DNA from: Geoanaerobacter pelophilus
Lineage (GTDB): Bacteria > Desulfobacterota > Desulfuromonadia > Geobacterales > DSM-12255
Length of the DNA stretch: 64,000 nt
Direction of reading: 5' to 3'
Assembly (NCBI RefSeq): GCF_018476885.1
Contig: NZ_JAHCVJ010000002.1
Span: 62,001 to 126,000 of the forward strand
Program-made: the position numbers and the translations under genes
Shown here: piece by piece, positions 9,170-20,863 of the stretch
Numbering within the stretch: the first letter of the stretch is position 1
Layout: each line of letters starts with the position of its first letter
The notes under the pieces: generated by a model
What the model saw: the letters and a program-made list of their open reading frames with translations, nothing else
What the model was told of the DNA's origin: nothing
Database searches by the model: none

Positions 9170-10015
9170 TTAACCGGATTTCACAACTATTTTATCGGCA
9201 TAATCAAGGTCAATGTACTCTACAGTCTTCATCTGTGGCTGCAATGTCCCGTATATCTTCCCGAGACGCTCAAGTTTTTCGTCAAACCCTGCCCGGCCCA
9301 AGCGCACCGGCACTCCCCGATCAGCCATGAACAAGGTGAACCCATACCCCTTGTCATAATGCACCTCGGAAACATCTTCCAGCCGCAGCACCTCTCGCCC
9401 CTTCAGCAGTTCAACCAGAGAGAGCATCGATTTCAGGGCTTCCCTGGACCCGGCCGGGTCTCGGGAGAGGTCCTCTTCGCTGATTCCGGTCAGAACCGGG
9501 TAATCGAGGTTGTCACCTTCGATCAACAGCTTGAAAACCTCGCCTTTTGCATTCAGGTAATAGAGATATCCCATGCTGGCAACAGCAACAGGTTCCTGCT
9601 CGGCGATCTCAATAGTTATCGTGTGCGGCAGATAGCGCCGGATCCGGACCTTTTCTATCCAGGGATTTTTCGACAGCTGCTTGCCGATATTGCCGAGACG
9701 CAGACCAATGAGATCATCGCCCGGCTTGATCCCGGCCTGGGCTATAACTTCTTCACGGGTAAGCCGCTTGAGTGCGGAGACCTCAATTCTTTCGAGCCGG
9801 AAAAACGACGACCGGGCAATCAGGGAATACGCCTCGTAGACAAGCAATCCACCCAGAGATACCACGGAAAAACAGACAACAGCGCGAGCTGCCTTTTTGA
9901 GAAAGCCGCGGATGTCGATCTGCCGTTTCTCACGCTTCATCCGATTCTGGGTACCCCTTACCGGTTTACCCCGAAACGGCTGACTACTTGATCTGCGATT
10001 CGCCGGCACGGCCAT
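9170..10015 (-). CDS. ftsQ: Cell division protein FtsQ
   Basis: This 281-residue bitopic membrane protein links early and late divisome proteins. A basic N-terminal tail (1-35) precedes one membrane segment at about 38-58, then a POTRA domain (FRLERIEVSALKRLTREEVIAQAGI onwards, about 70-140, quoted only in part of its length here) and the FtsQ beta domain. Sequence conservation in the family is low, so the call rests on architecture and on the position between ddl and ftsA. AGGGGAA lies about 10 bp upstream of the chosen ATG and overlaps the end of ddl. Confidence 0.92.
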   Translation of the reverse strand: MAVPANRRSSSQPFRGKPVRGTQNRMKREKRQIDIRGFLKKAARAVVCFSVVSLGGLLVYEAYSLIARSSFFRLERIEVSALKRLTREEVIAQAGIKPGDDLIGLRLGNIGKQLSKNPWIEKVRIRRYLPHTITIEIAEQEPVAVASMGYLYYLNAKGEVFKLLIEGDNLDYPVLTGISEEDLSRDPAGSREALKSMLSLVELLKGREVLRLEDVSEVHYDKGYGFTLFMADRGVPVRLGRAGFDEKLERLGKIYGTLQPQMKTVEYIDLDYADKIVVKSG

Positions 10016-10020
10016 CTATC

Positions 10021-10962
10021 TTAGTTCCCCTGGCTCTTTATCTTCAGTGCTGCAGAAGAGACAATCTCCTCCACGAGATCGGCAAACCCGAACCCTGCTG
10101 TTTGGGCAATTTCTGGCATCAGGCTGAGTGCGGTCATCCCCGGAAGCGTGTTCACTTCCAACAGGAAGCATTCACCCTCTGCCGTGACCAGAAAATCTAC
10201 CCGGCTGTACCCGGAGCAGCCAAGTACGCGATGCGCCAGTTCACCCAGGCGTAGCACCTTTTCATACAGCGTCTTTTCCAGTGGGGCAGGACAGATATGT
10301 TCGGCCATGCCCGCCGTGTACTTTGCTTGAAAGTCGTAAAACTCCCGTTTGGGAACAATTTCAATCGCCCCCAGAGCCTGTTCGGCAAGGATGGCTACCT
10401 GGATTTCTCTCCCCTTGATATATTGCTCCACCAGGATTTCGTCATCGTACTTTAAAGCCTCTTTCAGGGCGGGGAGTAGTTCCTCCTGCTTCCGAACGAT
10501 GCTGACGCCAACGGAAGACCCTTCCTGAGACGGCTTGACCACCAGAGGAAAACCAAAGCCGGCATACTCTTCATTAAAGCTGTCGCTGTTTCTGAGCACT
10601 ACATAAGGTGCGACAGTAAGGCCATTAGCCGAAAACACGACCTTGGCCACGGTCTTGTTCATGGCAAGGGCGCTGGCTAGGACACCTGACCCGGTATATG
10701 GGATCCCCATAACCTCAAGCAATCCCTGTATCGTGCCATCCTCGCCCAATCTGCCATGCAGACAGATGAAGGCCACTTCAATCCCCTCAGCAACCAGACG
10801 CGCTGCAATATCGCGCCCCACGTCAATGGCAACGGCATTGTACCCACGCTCAATAAGCGCAGCATGGACCGCTTTACCGCTGTTCAGCGAGACTTCCCGC
10901 TCTGCGGACAGCCCGCCCATCAGCACGCCAATTTTTTTATTTTTCACGGTTGCACGATCCAT
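10021..10962 (-). CDS. ddl: D-alanine--D-alanine ligase
   Basis: This ATP-grasp enzyme joins two D-alanines for the peptidoglycan stem. The motif [14 protein letters not shown] near the start, [12 protein letters not shown] in the ATP-binding region, and the C-terminal [12 protein letters not shown] metal and substrate loop are all present. I chose the ATG at 10962 (313 residues) because GAGGGG lies 8 bases upstream. An in-frame GTG at 10971 overlaps the murB stop but has no room for a ribosome binding site. It is cytoplasmic and sits between murB and ftsQ. Confidence 0.97.
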   Translation of the reverse strand: MDRATVKNKKIGVLMGGLSAEREVSLNSGKAVHAALIERGYNAVAIDVGRDIAARLVAEGIEVAFICLHGRLGEDGTIQGLLEVMGIPYTGSGVLASALAMNKTVAKVVFSANGLTVAPYVVLRNSDSFNEEYAGFGFPLVVKPSQEGSSVGVSIVRKQEELLPALKEALKYDDEILVEQYIKGREIQVAILAEQALGAIEIVPKREFYDFQAKYTAGMAEHICPAPLEKTLYEKVLRLGELAHRVLGCSGYSRVDFLVTAEGECFLLEVNTLPGMTALSLMPEIAQTAGFGFADLVEEIVSSAALKIKSQGN

Positions 10963-10967
10963 CACAA

Positions 10968-11867
10968 TCACCCCTCGCCTACGATACGAACCTCTTCTTC
11001 AAGCTCAACCCCGGACACCAGCCTGACGCGCTCCTTGATCACGGTAGCCAACTCCAGAAAATCCCGGGCGGTCGCCCCGCCGCGATTCACCAGAAAGTTT
11101 GCGTGCTGTTCCGATACCTGAGCACCGCCGACAACGGCGCCACGAAGGCCAGCGGCATCGATGAATCTCCAGGCAGGACCTTCAGACGGATTCTTGAAGA
11201 ATGATCCTGCATTCGGATACCGAACCTGCTGGCTGGTCCTGCGCTTCTCGATAAATTCATGAACCCTTACGCTAATTGCCGTGGGATCATCAGCCATCAG
11301 CTGAAAAACAGCGGCAACGATGACCGCACCTTCAGCCAGCTGCAAAGACCTGTAGCCATAATCAAGATCGCATGCCGCTATTTCATGCACCCCGCTGGCA
11401 TCGATTATAATCAGACTTTCGAGGCACTCCATGATCTCATGACCGTGGCACCCGGCATTCATGGCCAGCGCCCCTCCGATGCTGCCCGGGATCCCGCTCA
11501 GGAATTCAAGCCCGGAAAGGCCTTCCAATTCGAGACACTTCATCAACCGCTGGTTGGAAATCCCGGCCTGCACCGATATCCGGTTGTCAGGCAAACGCAT
11601 AAATGACTTGAGCCGTTTCAGCGAAATAACGATCCCTCTACAGCCGCCGTCACGAACCAGGAGATTGTAACCGCCGCCGATGACCAGCCAGTTAATCGAG
11701 TGCTCTCGGCACCGTCCAAGCAGCAGCTGCAAATCTTCCAGATCTTCGGGAGCAGCAAAGAGGTCGGCAGGTCCCCCTACTTTCAGCGAAGTGTGCCCGG
11801 CAAGCGGCTCCTCCTCAAGCAACCTGCCACGGAACCCTGCGAAAATAGCGCCGGAGGGCCGACTCAT
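10968..11867 (-). CDS. murB: UDP-N-acetylenolpyruvoylglucosamine reductase
   Basis: MurB is the FAD enzyme that reduces enolpyruvyl-UDP-GlcNAc to UDP-MurNAc. The 299-residue product has the FAD-binding VGGPADLF and [10 protein letters not shown] segments, [18 protein letters not shown] near 125-145, and the later [11 protein letters not shown] containing the catalytic serine region. The size and the arrangement of these segments match the short type II MurB of many bacteria. It lies 9 bp after murC, and its stop overlaps the alternative GTG of ddl. Confidence 0.97.
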   Translation of the reverse strand: MSRPSGAIFAGFRGRLLEEEPLAGHTSLKVGGPADLFAAPEDLEDLQLLLGRCREHSINWLVIGGGYNLLVRDGGCRGIVISLKRLKSFMRLPDNRISVQAGISNQRLMKCLELEGLSGLEFLSGIPGSIGGALAMNAGCHGHEIMECLESLIIIDASGVHEIAACDLDYGYRSLQLAEGAVIVAAVFQLMADDPTAISVRVHEFIEKRRTSQQVRYPNAGSFFKNPSEGPAWRFIDAAGLRGAVVGGAQVSEQHANFLVNRGGATARDFLELATVIKERVRLVSGVELEEEVRIVGEG

Positions 11868-11876
11868 ATTACGCCC

Positions 11877-13259
11877 TTACCCCTTCCCCTGGAGGACTGA
11901 GAGCAGTTCTTCTCCGATCTGCCACAGGTTTCCCGCCCCAAGGGTGAGAACGATATCGCCTTCGCGGATTACTCCCAGCAGATGCTTGCAGATCTGCTCC
12001 CGCTCGCCAACATATGTGACGTCTTTCTGCCCGTGCTGGCGGATGCTGGCAACAAGCTTTTCTGCCGAAACCCCTGGAATCGGCTTTTCGCTAGCAGCAT
12101 AGATGTCGGTCAATACCAGCAGGTCCGCGTCATAGAAACAGGTCACAAAATCCGAGAACAGCTCCTTGGTACGCGTATAGCGATGCGGTTGGAACGCAAC
12201 CACCAGCCGCCGCTCCGGCCAGCCGTTTTTTGCCGCAGCCAGGGTAGCCCGAATCTCGGCAGGGTGATGGCCGTAATCATCGACGATCATGATACCGTTA
12301 ACCTCTCCCTTGACCTGGAAGCGACGGCCGACCCCGCCAAAGCGTTCAAATCCCTCCTGGATCTGGGCAAACGGCACGTCCAGTTCCATTGCCACAGCAA
12401 TGCAGGCAAGGGCATTGAGCACATTGTGCGCTCCAGGCATGGAAAACGAGATCTCCCCCATCCGGTAACCCTTGTAGTGGGCAACAAAGCTTGTGGTGCC
12501 GGCAGCGTGCTTCACATGGGTCGCCCTGATGTCGGCCTGGGAGGTGAGTCCGTATGTTACGAACCGTTTTTTGACCTTCGGGATGATTTCGGCAACATTG
12601 CGATCGTCGAGGCAGAGCACGGCCAGGCCGTAAAACGGGATCTTGTTGATAAAATCGACAAAGGTGTCTTTTATCTGAGCGATCCCGCCGCTGTAGTAAT
12701 CAAGGTGGTCGGCGTCGATATTGGTGACCACCGCGATTGTCGGCGACAGCTTGAGGAATGAACCGTCAGACTCGTCGGCCTCGGCAACGAGGAACTTTCC
12801 CTGGCCCAGCACCGCATTGGTGCCGAGGGTGTTCAGTTTGCCGCCAATGACTATGGTCGGGTCAATACCGCCATGGGTCAGCACGGTAGCAACCATTGAG
12901 GTGGTGGTGGTTTTGCCGTGGGTTCCGGCAATAGCAATACCGTACTTCATCCGCATCAGCTCGGCCAGCATCTCTGCCCGAGGAATGACCGGAATCATCC
13001 GGTTTCTCGCCTCAACAACCTCGGGATTGTCTTCCTGTACTGCCGTTGAGGTAACAACAACATCAACTGAGGCAATATTTTCGCTGGAATGGCCGATGTG
13101 GATCTCTCCGCCGAGCGAGGCCAGCCGCTCGGTGGTATCCGAACCACGCAAATCCGAACCGGAAACCTTGTAGCCCAGGTTCAACAGCACTTCGGCGATG
13201 CCGCTCATACCGATGCCGCCAATGCCGACGAAATGGATTTTTTCAATTTTACCGTACAT
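11877..13259 (-). CDS. murC: UDP-N-acetylmuramate--L-alanine ligase
   Basis: MurC adds L-alanine to UDP-MurNAc using ATP. The 460-residue protein has the N-terminal [12 protein letters not shown] nucleotide-sugar loop, the P-loop [11 protein letters not shown] near residue 114, and the central [10 protein letters not shown] motif of the Mur ligase family. Its start overlaps the 3' end of murG by 11 bases, indicating coupled translation. Length is normal for the family. Confidence 0.98.
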   Translation of the reverse strand: MYGKIEKIHFVGIGGIGMSGIAEVLLNLGYKVSGSDLRGSDTTERLASLGGEIHIGHSSENIASVDVVVTSTAVQEDNPEVVEARNRMIPVIPRAEMLAELMRMKYGIAIAGTHGKTTTTSMVATVLTHGGIDPTIVIGGKLNTLGTNAVLGQGKFLVAEADESDGSFLKLSPTIAVVTNIDADHLDYYSGGIAQIKDTFVDFINKIPFYGLAVLCLDDRNVAEIIPKVKKRFVTYGLTSQADIRATHVKHAAGTTSFVAHYKGYRMGEISFSMPGAHNVLNALACIAVAMELDVPFAQIQEGFERFGGVGRRFQVKGEVNGIMIVDDYGHHPAEIRATLAAAKNGWPERRLVVAFQPHRYTRTKELFSDFVTCFYDADLLVLTDIYAASEKPIPGVSAEKLVASIRQHGQKDVTYVGEREQICKHLLGVIREGDIVLTLGAGNLWQIGEELLSVLQGKG

Positions 13260-14355
13260 GGCCAGTTCCTTTTGTCCCGATCATTTCATCCACGATAATT
13301 TTTGCGGCATCAAGCCGCGCCATGCTTCTGGCATTCCGGCTGATCGTCTCAAGCCTGTCCGGTGCTGCCATGATCTTTTCGATCTCTGCTGCAAGGCGCT
13401 CCCCTGAGAGTTCCTGCTCAAGGAGCATGAGGCAGGCATCGTGCTCCAGCAGCGCTTCGGCATTCTTGCGCTGGTGATCATCCACGGCATGGGGAAACGG
13501 AATAAAGATACAGGCCTTGGCTGCAGCCGTCACCTCGGCAACGGTGGTGGCACCGGCCCGGCAGATAATGAGGTCGGCCTGCCGGTACGCCGCAGCCATA
13601 TCGTCGATGAACGGCAATACCGTGGACTTGATTCCGGACTTCGCATAGGCATCTGCAACCTCAGTCAGATCGTTCTTGCCTGTCTGGTGCACTATGGAAA
13701 CGCGCTCCTTCAAGGCGGACATCTTGGGTAAGGCCGCCATCATTGCCTGATTGATACTTCTGGCCCCCTGACTGCCGCCAAACACAAGAATCCGGAACTC
13801 ATTGCCCTGCGCTACCGATGGGAACGAATCCTCAGCAGTCACCAGCTCCAGAATCGACTGGCGCAAAGGATTACCGGTCAACAGGGTCCGTTCTGCAGGG
13901 AAAAACCGCTGCGATTCTTCCAGAGAAATGAAGACCTTGTTGCTAAAGCGAGCAAGTAACCGGTTGGTCAGACCGGGGATGGCATTCTGCTCATGAATGA
14001 AGTAGGGAATCTGCATGCCGCGCGCGGCAAGGCACAAGGGTGCCGAAGCATAGCCACCAACCCCCAGCACTACATCCGGCCTGAATTTTTTCAGAATCTG
14101 CCGCGACTGCGAATAGCCGAACATGAACAGGAAAAGCCCCTTGATCTGGGCCGAGCCGTTCTTGCCACGTACCCCTGAGGCGGAGATAGTTTCCAGTTTC
14201 ATTCCGAGCTGCGGAACGATCCTGGCCTCAATGCCGCGCTCAGTGCCAACGAAAAGCACTTCATTTGCGGCATCCCTGCTGACAAACTCCTCAGCCACGG
14301 AAATCCCGGGGAAGAGATGACCACCGGTGCCTCCGCCGGCAACGATAAGTTTCAT
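13249..14355 (-). CDS. murG: UDP-GlcNAc:lipid I N-acetylglucosaminyltransferase
   Basis: MurG converts lipid I to lipid II at the inner face of the membrane. The 368-residue GT-B protein begins with the glycine-rich loop [12 protein letters not shown] and has the second loop [12 protein letters not shown] near 190 and the donor-binding region [13 protein letters not shown] near 263. Its ATG overlaps the ftsW stop by four bases. Confidence 0.98.
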   Translation of the reverse strand: MKLIVAGGGTGGHLFPGISVAEEFVSRDAANEVLFVGTERGIEARIVPQLGMKLETISASGVRGKNGSAQIKGLFLFMFGYSQSRQILKKFRPDVVLGVGGYASAPLCLAARGMQIPYFIHEQNAIPGLTNRLLARFSNKVFISLEESQRFFPAERTLLTGNPLRQSILELVTAEDSFPSVAQGNEFRILVFGGSQGARSINQAMMAALPKMSALKERVSIVHQTGKNDLTEVADAYAKSGIKSTVLPFIDDMAAAYRQADLIICRAGATTVAEVTAAAKACIFIPFPHAVDDHQRKNAEALLEHDACLMLLEQELSGERLAAEIEKIMAAPDRLETISRNARSMARLDAAKIIVDEMIGTKGTGHVR

Positions 14356-15455
14356 GGCGTTCCCCTCATCCTCGTCGAGATATTAAGCAATATTCCCATG
14401 GCAAAGAGGGTAATAAGCAGAGAACTGCCGCCGTAACTGATGAATGGGAGCGCCAACCCTTTGGTCGGCAACATCCCGGTAACGACACCCATGTTCACAA
14501 AGGCCTCTATTCCAAGCAGCACTGCGATGCCAAAAGCGAGAAATCTGCCGAAGGTGTCTTCCGCGCCAAGAGCCACGCGAATACTCCGCCAGACCAGCAG
14601 GAAAAACATCGAAGCGATCACGAGCACCCCGATTAAACCGAGTTCTTCGCCGACCACGGAAAGGATGAAATCGGTGTGAGCCTCGGGCAGGTAAAAGAGC
14701 TTCTGCTTCCCCTCTCCCAGCCCCTGGCCAAGCACGCCCCCGGCGCCGAACGCCAGCCACGACTGAATGATCTGAAAGCCGCTGTTTGACGGGTCGTCCC
14801 AAGGGTTAAGAAATGCCAGTACCCGCCTGCGTCGATAATCGACGTTCATGACCAGGAAGTAGAGAAATGGCAAGGCAATGAGGAACATGGAAATAATGTA
14901 GGTCGGTCGTGTGCCTGCCGCAAAAAGCATGATCACGGCAACTGCGCCCAGCGTCAAAGCAGCCCCCAGGTCCGGCTGCTTGAGCAGGAGGAGCAGCAGC
15001 ACAGCCAGCACTACCATATATGGCAAAAAGCCGCTCGAAAAGAACTTTACCCGGTCCTGCTTCTTTTCCAGGGAATAGGCCATGTATATGATCAGAGCAA
15101 TCTTGGCCATCTCTGACGGCTGCAGCGAGAAGCCGGGCAGCCTTATCCAGCGCGCCGCCCCTCCAGCACTCCCGCCGATTCCCGGTATCAACACGAAAAC
15201 CATCAGGACCAGGCAGCCGATAAGCGCCGGAACAGCGAGCTTTTTCCAGAGATGATAGTCGATCTGCATCACTCCATACATGATACTGAACCCGACCAGG
15301 GCAAAGATCCCCTGCCGTTTGAGAAAATAAAAGCCATCGTGATATTTTTTGGCAGCCATCACCGATGAGGCCGAGTACACCATGACCACGCCGAAGCAGG
15401 TAAGCGCCACGACCATCAGCAGGATAACGATATCGCACGACGCAAGCCGTTTCAT
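14352..15455 (-). CDS. ftsW: Septal peptidoglycan glycosyltransferase FtsW
   Basis: This SEDS-family polymerase partners with FtsI to synthesise septal glycan. About ten hydrophobic membrane segments are visible. The family motifs [18 protein letters not shown] and [14 protein letters not shown] are present. I chose the ATG at 15455, giving 367 residues and an ATGA overlap with the murD stop. An in-frame ATG 90 bases upstream would add a non-hydrophobic stretch that lies inside murD and is unlikely. Confidence 0.97.
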   Translation of the reverse strand: MKRLASCDIVILLMVVALTCFGVVMVYSASSVMAAKKYHDGFYFLKRQGIFALVGFSIMYGVMQIDYHLWKKLAVPALIGCLVLMVFVLIPGIGGSAGGAARWIRLPGFSLQPSEMAKIALIIYMAYSLEKKQDRVKFFSSGFLPYMVVLAVLLLLLLKQPDLGAALTLGAVAVIMLFAAGTRPTYIISMFLIALPFLYFLVMNVDYRRRRVLAFLNPWDDPSNSGFQIIQSWLAFGAGGVLGQGLGEGKQKLFYLPEAHTDFILSVVGEELGLIGVLVIASMFFLLVWRSIRVALGAEDTFGRFLAFGIAVLLGIEAFVNMGVVTGMLPTKGLALPFISYGGSSLLITLFAMGILLNISTRMRGTP

Positions 15456-16810
15456 CTGGTCCCTGCCTCGGGGATGCCCCTGACAAGAGCCTTGAACTGC
15501 TCGGCCCTGTCCTCGTAATCGCGAAACATGTCGAAACTGGAACAAGCAGGCGAGAACAGCACGACCCCTCCGGGGACGGTAACCGCAGCTGCCAGGTTGA
15601 CGGCCTCCTCAAGGGTAGCAGCCATTCTTGTTTCCGCGTACTCGCCGAGCTCGTGGGCAATCCGCTCCTTGGCCTCACCGATCAAGATCATGCAGCGGAC
15701 CCGCTCCTTTACCAGATTGGCAAGGGGCAGGTACGATCCCCCCTTGTCCTTGCCGCCAGCTATCCAGGTGATGTCGTTGAAGCTGGCCAGCGCTTTTTCG
15801 ACACTGCCGACATTCGTGGCCTTGCTGTCTTCGTACCAGCCGACCCCGTTCACTTCTCTGACCAGCTCCATCCGGTGCGGCAGCCCCCGGAATTCCTCTA
15901 CACCCTTCTGTGCCAGAGCGGCAGGGCAACCGGTGAGCATGGCAGCGGCAAGCGAGGCCATGATGTTTTCGGTATTGTGTACCCCTTTAATTCGGAATGC
16001 CGCAGTGGAGATGACCTCTTCCCGGCCATCCCAGCGGAAGACAATTGTCCCGTCCTTGTGGAAGATCCCCTGTTCGAGTTCGCGGCACTGGCTCATCCAG
16101 ACAACGCGACCCTTCATGGAACCGGCAAGAGCGGCAACCAGTGGATCGTCAAGATTCAAGAGCGCGTAATCGTCACTGGTCTGGTTCATGAAGATCCGGA
16201 CCTTGGCATCAATGTATTCCTGGTAGCTGCGATAACGGTCCAGGTGATCTTCCGTGATGTTCAGCAGCACCGCGACCTTGGGCCGGAACCGGTCGATCGC
16301 CTCCAACTGAAACGATGACAGCTCGACCACGACCCGCTCGACCTTCTCCTGGCTGTCGACAAGTTCGATCAGGGGATTGCCGATATTGCCACCGACAAAC
16401 GTCGCAAACCCGGCTTTCCGGCAGATTTCGCCGGTCAGGGTGGTGGTGGTGGTTTTGCCGTTGGTGCCGGTGATGGCAATGATCGGTTCCGTGATAAACC
16501 AGCTGGCAAGTTCAATTTCGCTGATGATCGGCCGGTTAGCGGCCCGCGCCATCTGCAGCGGCTGTATATCCATAGGCACACCGGGGCTCACCACGATGTA
16601 ATCGGCGGCAAGAAACGATTCAACCTTGTGGCACCCTAGCTCCATCTGAAGCTTCAACCCGTCAAGCTGCGTCAGAAATGGCTCCAGAGCCGCCCCCTGC
16701 TTCATGTCAGTGATTGTTACCTCGGCCCCCTGCTTCACGAGAAAGTGACACACCGCAACGCCGGTTCGGGCTACTCCGACCACCAGTATTTTTTTACCTG
16801 AAAGATTCAT
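15452..16810 (-). CDS. murD: UDP-N-acetylmuramoyl-L-alanine--D-glutamate ligase
   Basis: MurD adds D-glutamate to UDP-MurNAc-L-Ala. The 452-residue protein shows the N-terminal [13 protein letters not shown] uracil-binding region, the P-loop [13 protein letters not shown] near 115, [10 protein letters not shown] near 190 and the late [11 protein letters not shown] motif. Both flanks are tightly packed, 4 bp after mraY and overlapping ftsW. Confidence 0.98.
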   Translation of the reverse strand: MNLSGKKILVVGVARTGVAVCHFLVKQGAEVTITDMKQGAALEPFLTQLDGLKLQMELGCHKVESFLAADYIVVSPGVPMDIQPLQMARAANRPIISEIELASWFITEPIIAITGTNGKTTTTTLTGEICRKAGFATFVGGNIGNPLIELVDSQEKVERVVVELSSFQLEAIDRFRPKVAVLLNITEDHLDRYRSYQEYIDAKVRIFMNQTSDDYALLNLDDPLVAALAGSMKGRVVWMSQCRELEQGIFHKDGTIVFRWDGREEVISTAAFRIKGVHNTENIMASLAAAMLTGCPAALAQKGVEEFRGLPHRMELVREVNGVGWYEDSKATNVGSVEKALASFNDITWIAGGKDKGGSYLPLANLVKERVRCMILIGEAKERIAHELGEYAETRMAATLEEAVNLAAAVTVPGGVVLFSPACSSFDMFRDYEDRAEQFKALVRGIPEAGTR

Positions 16811-16814
16811 GCTG

Positions 16815-17891
16815 TTACCGTAATTTCAGTGTTGAAATGGCGACAAGCGCCAGGATTAAAGTAATGATCCAGAACCGCACAATGATCTTCGGCTCAGCAA
16901 CCCCTTTAAGCTCGAAATGATGATGGATCGGCGCCATGCGAAAGATCCGTTTGCCCCGGTATTTGTAGGACCCAACCTGAAATATGACCGAAAGGGCCTC
17001 GATCACGAACACCCCGCCGACAATCACCAGCAGGATCTCCTGCTTGGTGAGCACCGCCAGGATACCCAGGGCCCCGCCCAGCGACAGCGAGCCGACATCA
17101 CCCATGAACACTTCGGCGGGATACGAGTTGTACCAGAGAAAACCGATCCCGGCGCCGACCATGGCGCCGCAGAAGACCGCCAGCTCCCCGGTTCCAGGCA
17201 CGTACGGAATCTGGAGATAGGCGGAGAGCTTGGCGTTACCGGCTATATAGCTGAAGAGCAGATAGGTGGCGGCGTTAATGGTTACCGGGCCAATGGCAAG
17301 GCCGTCGAGGCCGTCGGTGAGGTTGACGGCATGGCTGGCGCCAACAATAACCAGAGCGGCAAATGGGATGAACATCACCCAGAGATCGGGATGCAGTCGC
17401 TTAAAGAAGGGGAAAAAGAGTTCTTCCGAAAAGTTCGGGTCGAGAAAAAGATAGAGCGCCACGCCACCTGCGACAAAAAACGTCCAAAACATCTTCTGCC
17501 GCGGTGATAGCCCCTTGGGGTTCTTTTCCACCACTTTTTTGTAGTCATCAACAAAGCCAATGATCCCGAAACCGACAACCACGAACAGCGTTAGCCAGAT
17601 ATAACTGTTGGTAAGGTCGGCCCAGAGCAAAGTCGGGATAACGATCGCGCCGAGAATCAGTACCCCGCCCATGGTAGGGGTTCCCTGCTTTTTCAGATGT
17701 GATTCCGGGCCGTCGGTCCTGATGACCTGTCGCGCCTGCAACGCTTCCAGTTTGCGGATCACCCACGGACCGATGATAAAGCAGAGAACCAGGGCTGTTA
17801 TCATGGCATAAATCGATCGGAACGTCAGATATTTGAAGACATTGAACAGCTTGATGTTGCCGGCGAGTGGGTAGAGGAGATGATAGAGCAT
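16815..17891 (-). CDS. mraY: Phospho-N-acetylmuramoyl-pentapeptide transferase
   Basis: MraY transfers phospho-MurNAc-pentapeptide to undecaprenyl phosphate to make lipid I. The product has about ten membrane segments, the active-site motif [10 protein letters not shown] and the HHHFELKG motif near the C-terminus. I chose the ATG at 17891 (358 residues), which overlaps the murF stop by one base (TGATG) and begins MLYHLLYPL as in most homologues. An in-frame upstream start at 17924 lies inside murF. Confidence 0.98.
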   Translation of the reverse strand: MLYHLLYPLAGNIKLFNVFKYLTFRSIYAMITALVLCFIIGPWVIRKLEALQARQVIRTDGPESHLKKQGTPTMGGVLILGAIVIPTLLWADLTNSYIWLTLFVVVGFGIIGFVDDYKKVVEKNPKGLSPRQKMFWTFFVAGGVALYLFLDPNFSEELFFPFFKRLHPDLWVMFIPFAALVIVGASHAVNLTDGLDGLAIGPVTINAATYLLFSYIAGNAKLSAYLQIPYVPGTGELAVFCGAMVGAGIGFLWYNSYPAEVFMGDVGSLSLGGALGILAVLTKQEILLVIVGGVFVIEALSVIFQVGSYKYRGKRIFRMAPIHHHFELKGVAEPKIIVRFWIITLILALVAISTLKLR

Positions 17892-19309
17892 CAGTTGCCC
17901 CCTTTCCCGTGAGGAGTGGCACACCAGACCCTGATGCCTTCGGCAATGGTTTCCATTTTCATGCCCCGCGACCCTTTGACCAGTACGCAGTCACCTGCCT
18001 GCAGCGTCCCTCTGAGATCGACAAGAAGCTGTTCGTGATTCTCGGCCACCACAATCGATTCTTCCGGCATACCACCATCCAAAGCCCCGACCTTGACGGT
18101 TTCAGCAAATCGTCCTAAGAGATAAAGCTTGCAGACACAGGTCGCAGCAAGCCTGCCGACTCCGCGATGCGCTTCCATCGCGCCGCTGCCCAACTCAAGC
18201 ATATCTCCGAGGACAGCAATGGCACGACCGTCGCCCTTCAGTTCGGAAAGGGTTACCAGCCCGGCTGCCATAGACCCGGGATTGGCATTGTAACTGTCAT
18301 CAATGAGCGTGACCTGGCCGAGCTCTTCAAGACGGAAGCGCTTTTCCACCGGTTCAAAACGTTCAAGACCGGCAACGATCTCAGTTGGGGCGATGCCGGC
18401 AGCGACAGCTACTGCTGCCGAAGCAAGGGCGTTCTGAATATTGTGCCGCCCATACGCCCTGAGTTGAACCGCATATGCTCCGCCCGGCAGTCTCAGCATA
18501 AAGCGCTGGCCGTCGTGCCCCAACTTTTCGATGTTGCCGGCAGTAATATCACCTTCATGCATGCCGAAGGAAATCCGCCTGACTCCTTCCGGCACCGGCA
18601 AAGTGGCAACCAGCTGGTCATCACCATTATAGATCGCATAACTACCTGGCTTGAGGCGCATGAAAAGCTCACCCTTGGCCTTGGCAACAGCCTCCAGACT
18701 GCCCATGCTCTCCAGGTGCGCCGGAAAAACATTGGTAATCACGCCAATCGACGGCTCGGCGATTTCGGCCAAGCGGTCAATCTCGCCCGGCTCACTCATC
18801 CCCATCTCCAGCACGCACCAGTTCATCTCGGCTGTAGCCTTGAAGACCATTTGCGGCAGACCAATAAGGTTGTTCAGATTGCCTGAAGTCTTGAGTCCGG
18901 CCCCTTTGACCGTAAGAATCGCTGCCACCATCTCTTTGACTGTGGTTTTACCGTTGCTGCCGGTCACAGCAACCACCGGGAAAGTAAATTTCCGGCGATA
19001 ACCGGCGGCCAGATCGCCCAGCGCCCTGAGGGTGTCGCGAACCAGAATACCGGTTACGTTTTCCGGGAGTGCATGCTGCACAGCCCAGGATTCCTCGGCA
19101 AGCACTACCGTTATCCCCTTGGCCGCAGTTGCAGCCAGGAAATCGTGACCGTCAAACCTCTCTCCTCGAAGCGGAATAAACAATTCTCCCGGCTGAACGC
19201 TGCGGGAATCCGTGGATACGCCGGATACCTGCTGGTCAGCGCTCCCTTGGAGCCTTCCTGAGGTCAAAGCCGCAATTTCACTTGCCGTGAACAACCTTTC
19301 ACTCGGCAT
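17891..19309 (-). CDS. murF: UDP-MurNAc-tripeptide--D-alanyl-D-alanine ligase
   Basis: MurF adds the D-Ala-D-Ala dipeptide made by Ddl. The 472-residue product carries the P-loop [13 protein letters not shown] near 118, the N-terminal substrate domain with [16 protein letters not shown], and [12 protein letters not shown] in the middle domain, a MurF signature. It overlaps murE by one base and mraY by one base. Confidence 0.98.
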   Translation of the reverse strand: MPSERLFTASEIAALTSGRLQGSADQQVSGVSTDSRSVQPGELFIPLRGERFDGHDFLAATAAKGITVVLAEESWAVQHALPENVTGILVRDTLRALGDLAAGYRRKFTFPVVAVTGSNGKTTVKEMVAAILTVKGAGLKTSGNLNNLIGLPQMVFKATAEMNWCVLEMGMSEPGEIDRLAEIAEPSIGVITNVFPAHLESMGSLEAVAKAKGELFMRLKPGSYAIYNGDDQLVATLPVPEGVRRISFGMHEGDITAGNIEKLGHDGQRFMLRLPGGAYAVQLRAYGRHNIQNALASAAVAVAAGIAPTEIVAGLERFEPVEKRFRLEELGQVTLIDDSYNANPGSMAAGLVTLSELKGDGRAIAVLGDMLELGSGAMEAHRGVGRLAATCVCKLYLLGRFAETVKVGALDGGMPEESIVVAENHEQLLVDLRGTLQAGDCVLVKGSRGMKMETIAEGIRVWCATPHGKGGN

Positions 19310-20838
19310 TACTGCGCACCTCCTCTAAGAGAAAGAGCCGCAGCAGCCTCTTCACGGTCGTCAAAATGGTGCTTGGTCGTGCCGATGATCTGGTAATCCT
19401 CATGTCCCTTGCCAGCCAACAGCACGATGTCGCCCGGTTCAGCCAGGCTGATGGTGAGACCAATAGCATCCCGCCGGTCAGGCACAACGATAAAACCTTT
19501 GTCACGCAAACCCTCACCGAGGGTTGCACGATCATACTCTCTGATGCCCAGGGCCGCTGCTCCGGCCCGGACCTGAGCAATAATCTCCTCCGGCTTTTCG
19601 GTCCTCGGATTATCGGAAGTAATAACCGCAAGATCAGAAAGCCGCCCGGCGATCTCGCCCATTATCGGCCTTTTCCCCTTGTCGCGGTCGCCGCCGCAAC
19701 CAAAGACCGTCAAAATCCTGTTGGTCTTCAACTCGGAAAGGGTCTGCAGGACATTCTCCAGGGCATCTCCGGTATGGGCATAATCCACGAAAACACCGAT
19801 GCCGAGATCGTTTTCCACGCGCTCCAGGCGGCCAGGCACCTTCTTGTGGTTTGCGATACCGGCGCTGATCGTTGCCAAGGGGAACCCCAGTGCATACCCG
19901 GTGGCAACAGCCGAGAGGATATTGTACAAATTGAATTGGCCGACCAGACCGGACGAAAACGCAATGGTCCCGGCAGGGGTTACCAGTTTTCCGCTGATCC
20001 CCTCAAGCGATGACTTGATCTCCACGGCATGCACATCGCCTGTGGTTGAGATGCTGTAGGTAATGACAGGGCAGACGGACTCTCGGGCGACCGCAGCGCC
20101 ATACTCATCGTCAAGATTGACGACAGCCCGCCTGGTCGGCTTGACTGACGTCGGTTGCAACAGCTCCTTGAACAGCCTGAGTTTTGCGGAGAGATAACTC
20201 TCCATACTGCCGTGAAAATCGAGGTGATCCCGGGTCAGGTTGGTGAACACCCCCACATCGAACTGGCAGCCGTCAACGCGGCGCTGATCAAGAGAATGCG
20301 ACGAGACCTCCATCACCACGCCAGTAGCGCCGCCATCAATCATGGTGCGCATGATACTCTGGAGTTCGGTTGATTCCGGAGTGGTATGCGACGCAGGCAG
20401 CACCATCTCGCCAAGCCGGTAGCTGACAGTGCCCAACACAGCTGCCTTCACCCCGTTAGCGGCCATAATCCCTTCAATCAGGTAACTGGTCGTTGTTTTG
20501 CCGTTGGTTCCGGTAATTCCGACGAGCGGAACATCTCTGGTCGGGAACCGGTAAAAGGCCGATGCCATGAGCGCCATGGCAAGGCGGGAATTTTCAACCT
20601 GAATGAAGGGGAACCCGGTCGGTACCGAGCTGCGGTCCTCCACGACAACTGCCGCGGCACCACGCTCTATCGCCAGGCCGATAAACCGGTGGCCGTCAGC
20701 AACTGTCCCTTTTAAAGCGAAAAAGAGACCCCCGGGCTGGACAATCCTCGAATCGTAGTAGAGCCCTTGAATCTCTTGGTCGCTCACACCCTTGGCAAGG
20801 GACGGTGAAACGGCTTTTATCAGGTCACTCAGTTTCAT
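19309..20838 (-). CDS. murE: UDP-MurNAc-dipeptide--meso-diaminopimelate ligase
   Basis: MurE adds the third stem residue. The 509-residue product has the P-loop [11 protein letters not shown] near 112, LTRDHLDFHGSM near 207, and DNPR near residue 408. DNPR is the established marker of enzymes specific for meso-diaminopimelate, so the wall should be of the usual Gram-negative type. The gene lies 25 bp downstream of the ftsI-type gene. Confidence 0.98.
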   Translation of the reverse strand: MKLSDLIKAVSPSLAKGVSDQEIQGLYYDSRIVQPGGLFFALKGTVADGHRFIGLAIERGAAAVVVEDRSSVPTGFPFIQVENSRLAMALMASAFYRFPTRDVPLVGITGTNGKTTTSYLIEGIMAANGVKAAVLGTVSYRLGEMVLPASHTTPESTELQSIMRTMIDGGATGVVMEVSSHSLDQRRVDGCQFDVGVFTNLTRDHLDFHGSMESYLSAKLRLFKELLQPTSVKPTRRAVVNLDDEYGAAVARESVCPVITYSISTTGDVHAVEIKSSLEGISGKLVTPAGTIAFSSGLVGQFNLYNILSAVATGYALGFPLATISAGIANHKKVPGRLERVENDLGIGVFVDYAHTGDALENVLQTLSELKTNRILTVFGCGGDRDKGKRPIMGEIAGRLSDLAVITSDNPRTEKPEEIIAQVRAGAAALGIREYDRATLGEGLRDKGFIVVPDRRDAIGLTISLAEPGDIVLLAGKGHEDYQIIGTTKHHFDDREEAAAALSLRGGAQ

Positions 20839-20863
20839 GTGGCCTCGACTGAATATAGTGTCA

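Noticed and set aside
9131-9991. Rightward open frame of 286 codons
   Set aside because: It is antisense to ftsQ through nearly its whole length. It reflects codon bias of the real gene.
15456-15545. Upstream start for FtsW adding 30 residues
   Set aside because: The extension lies within murD, is not hydrophobic as expected, and the ATGA overlap at 15452-15455 is a better coupled start.
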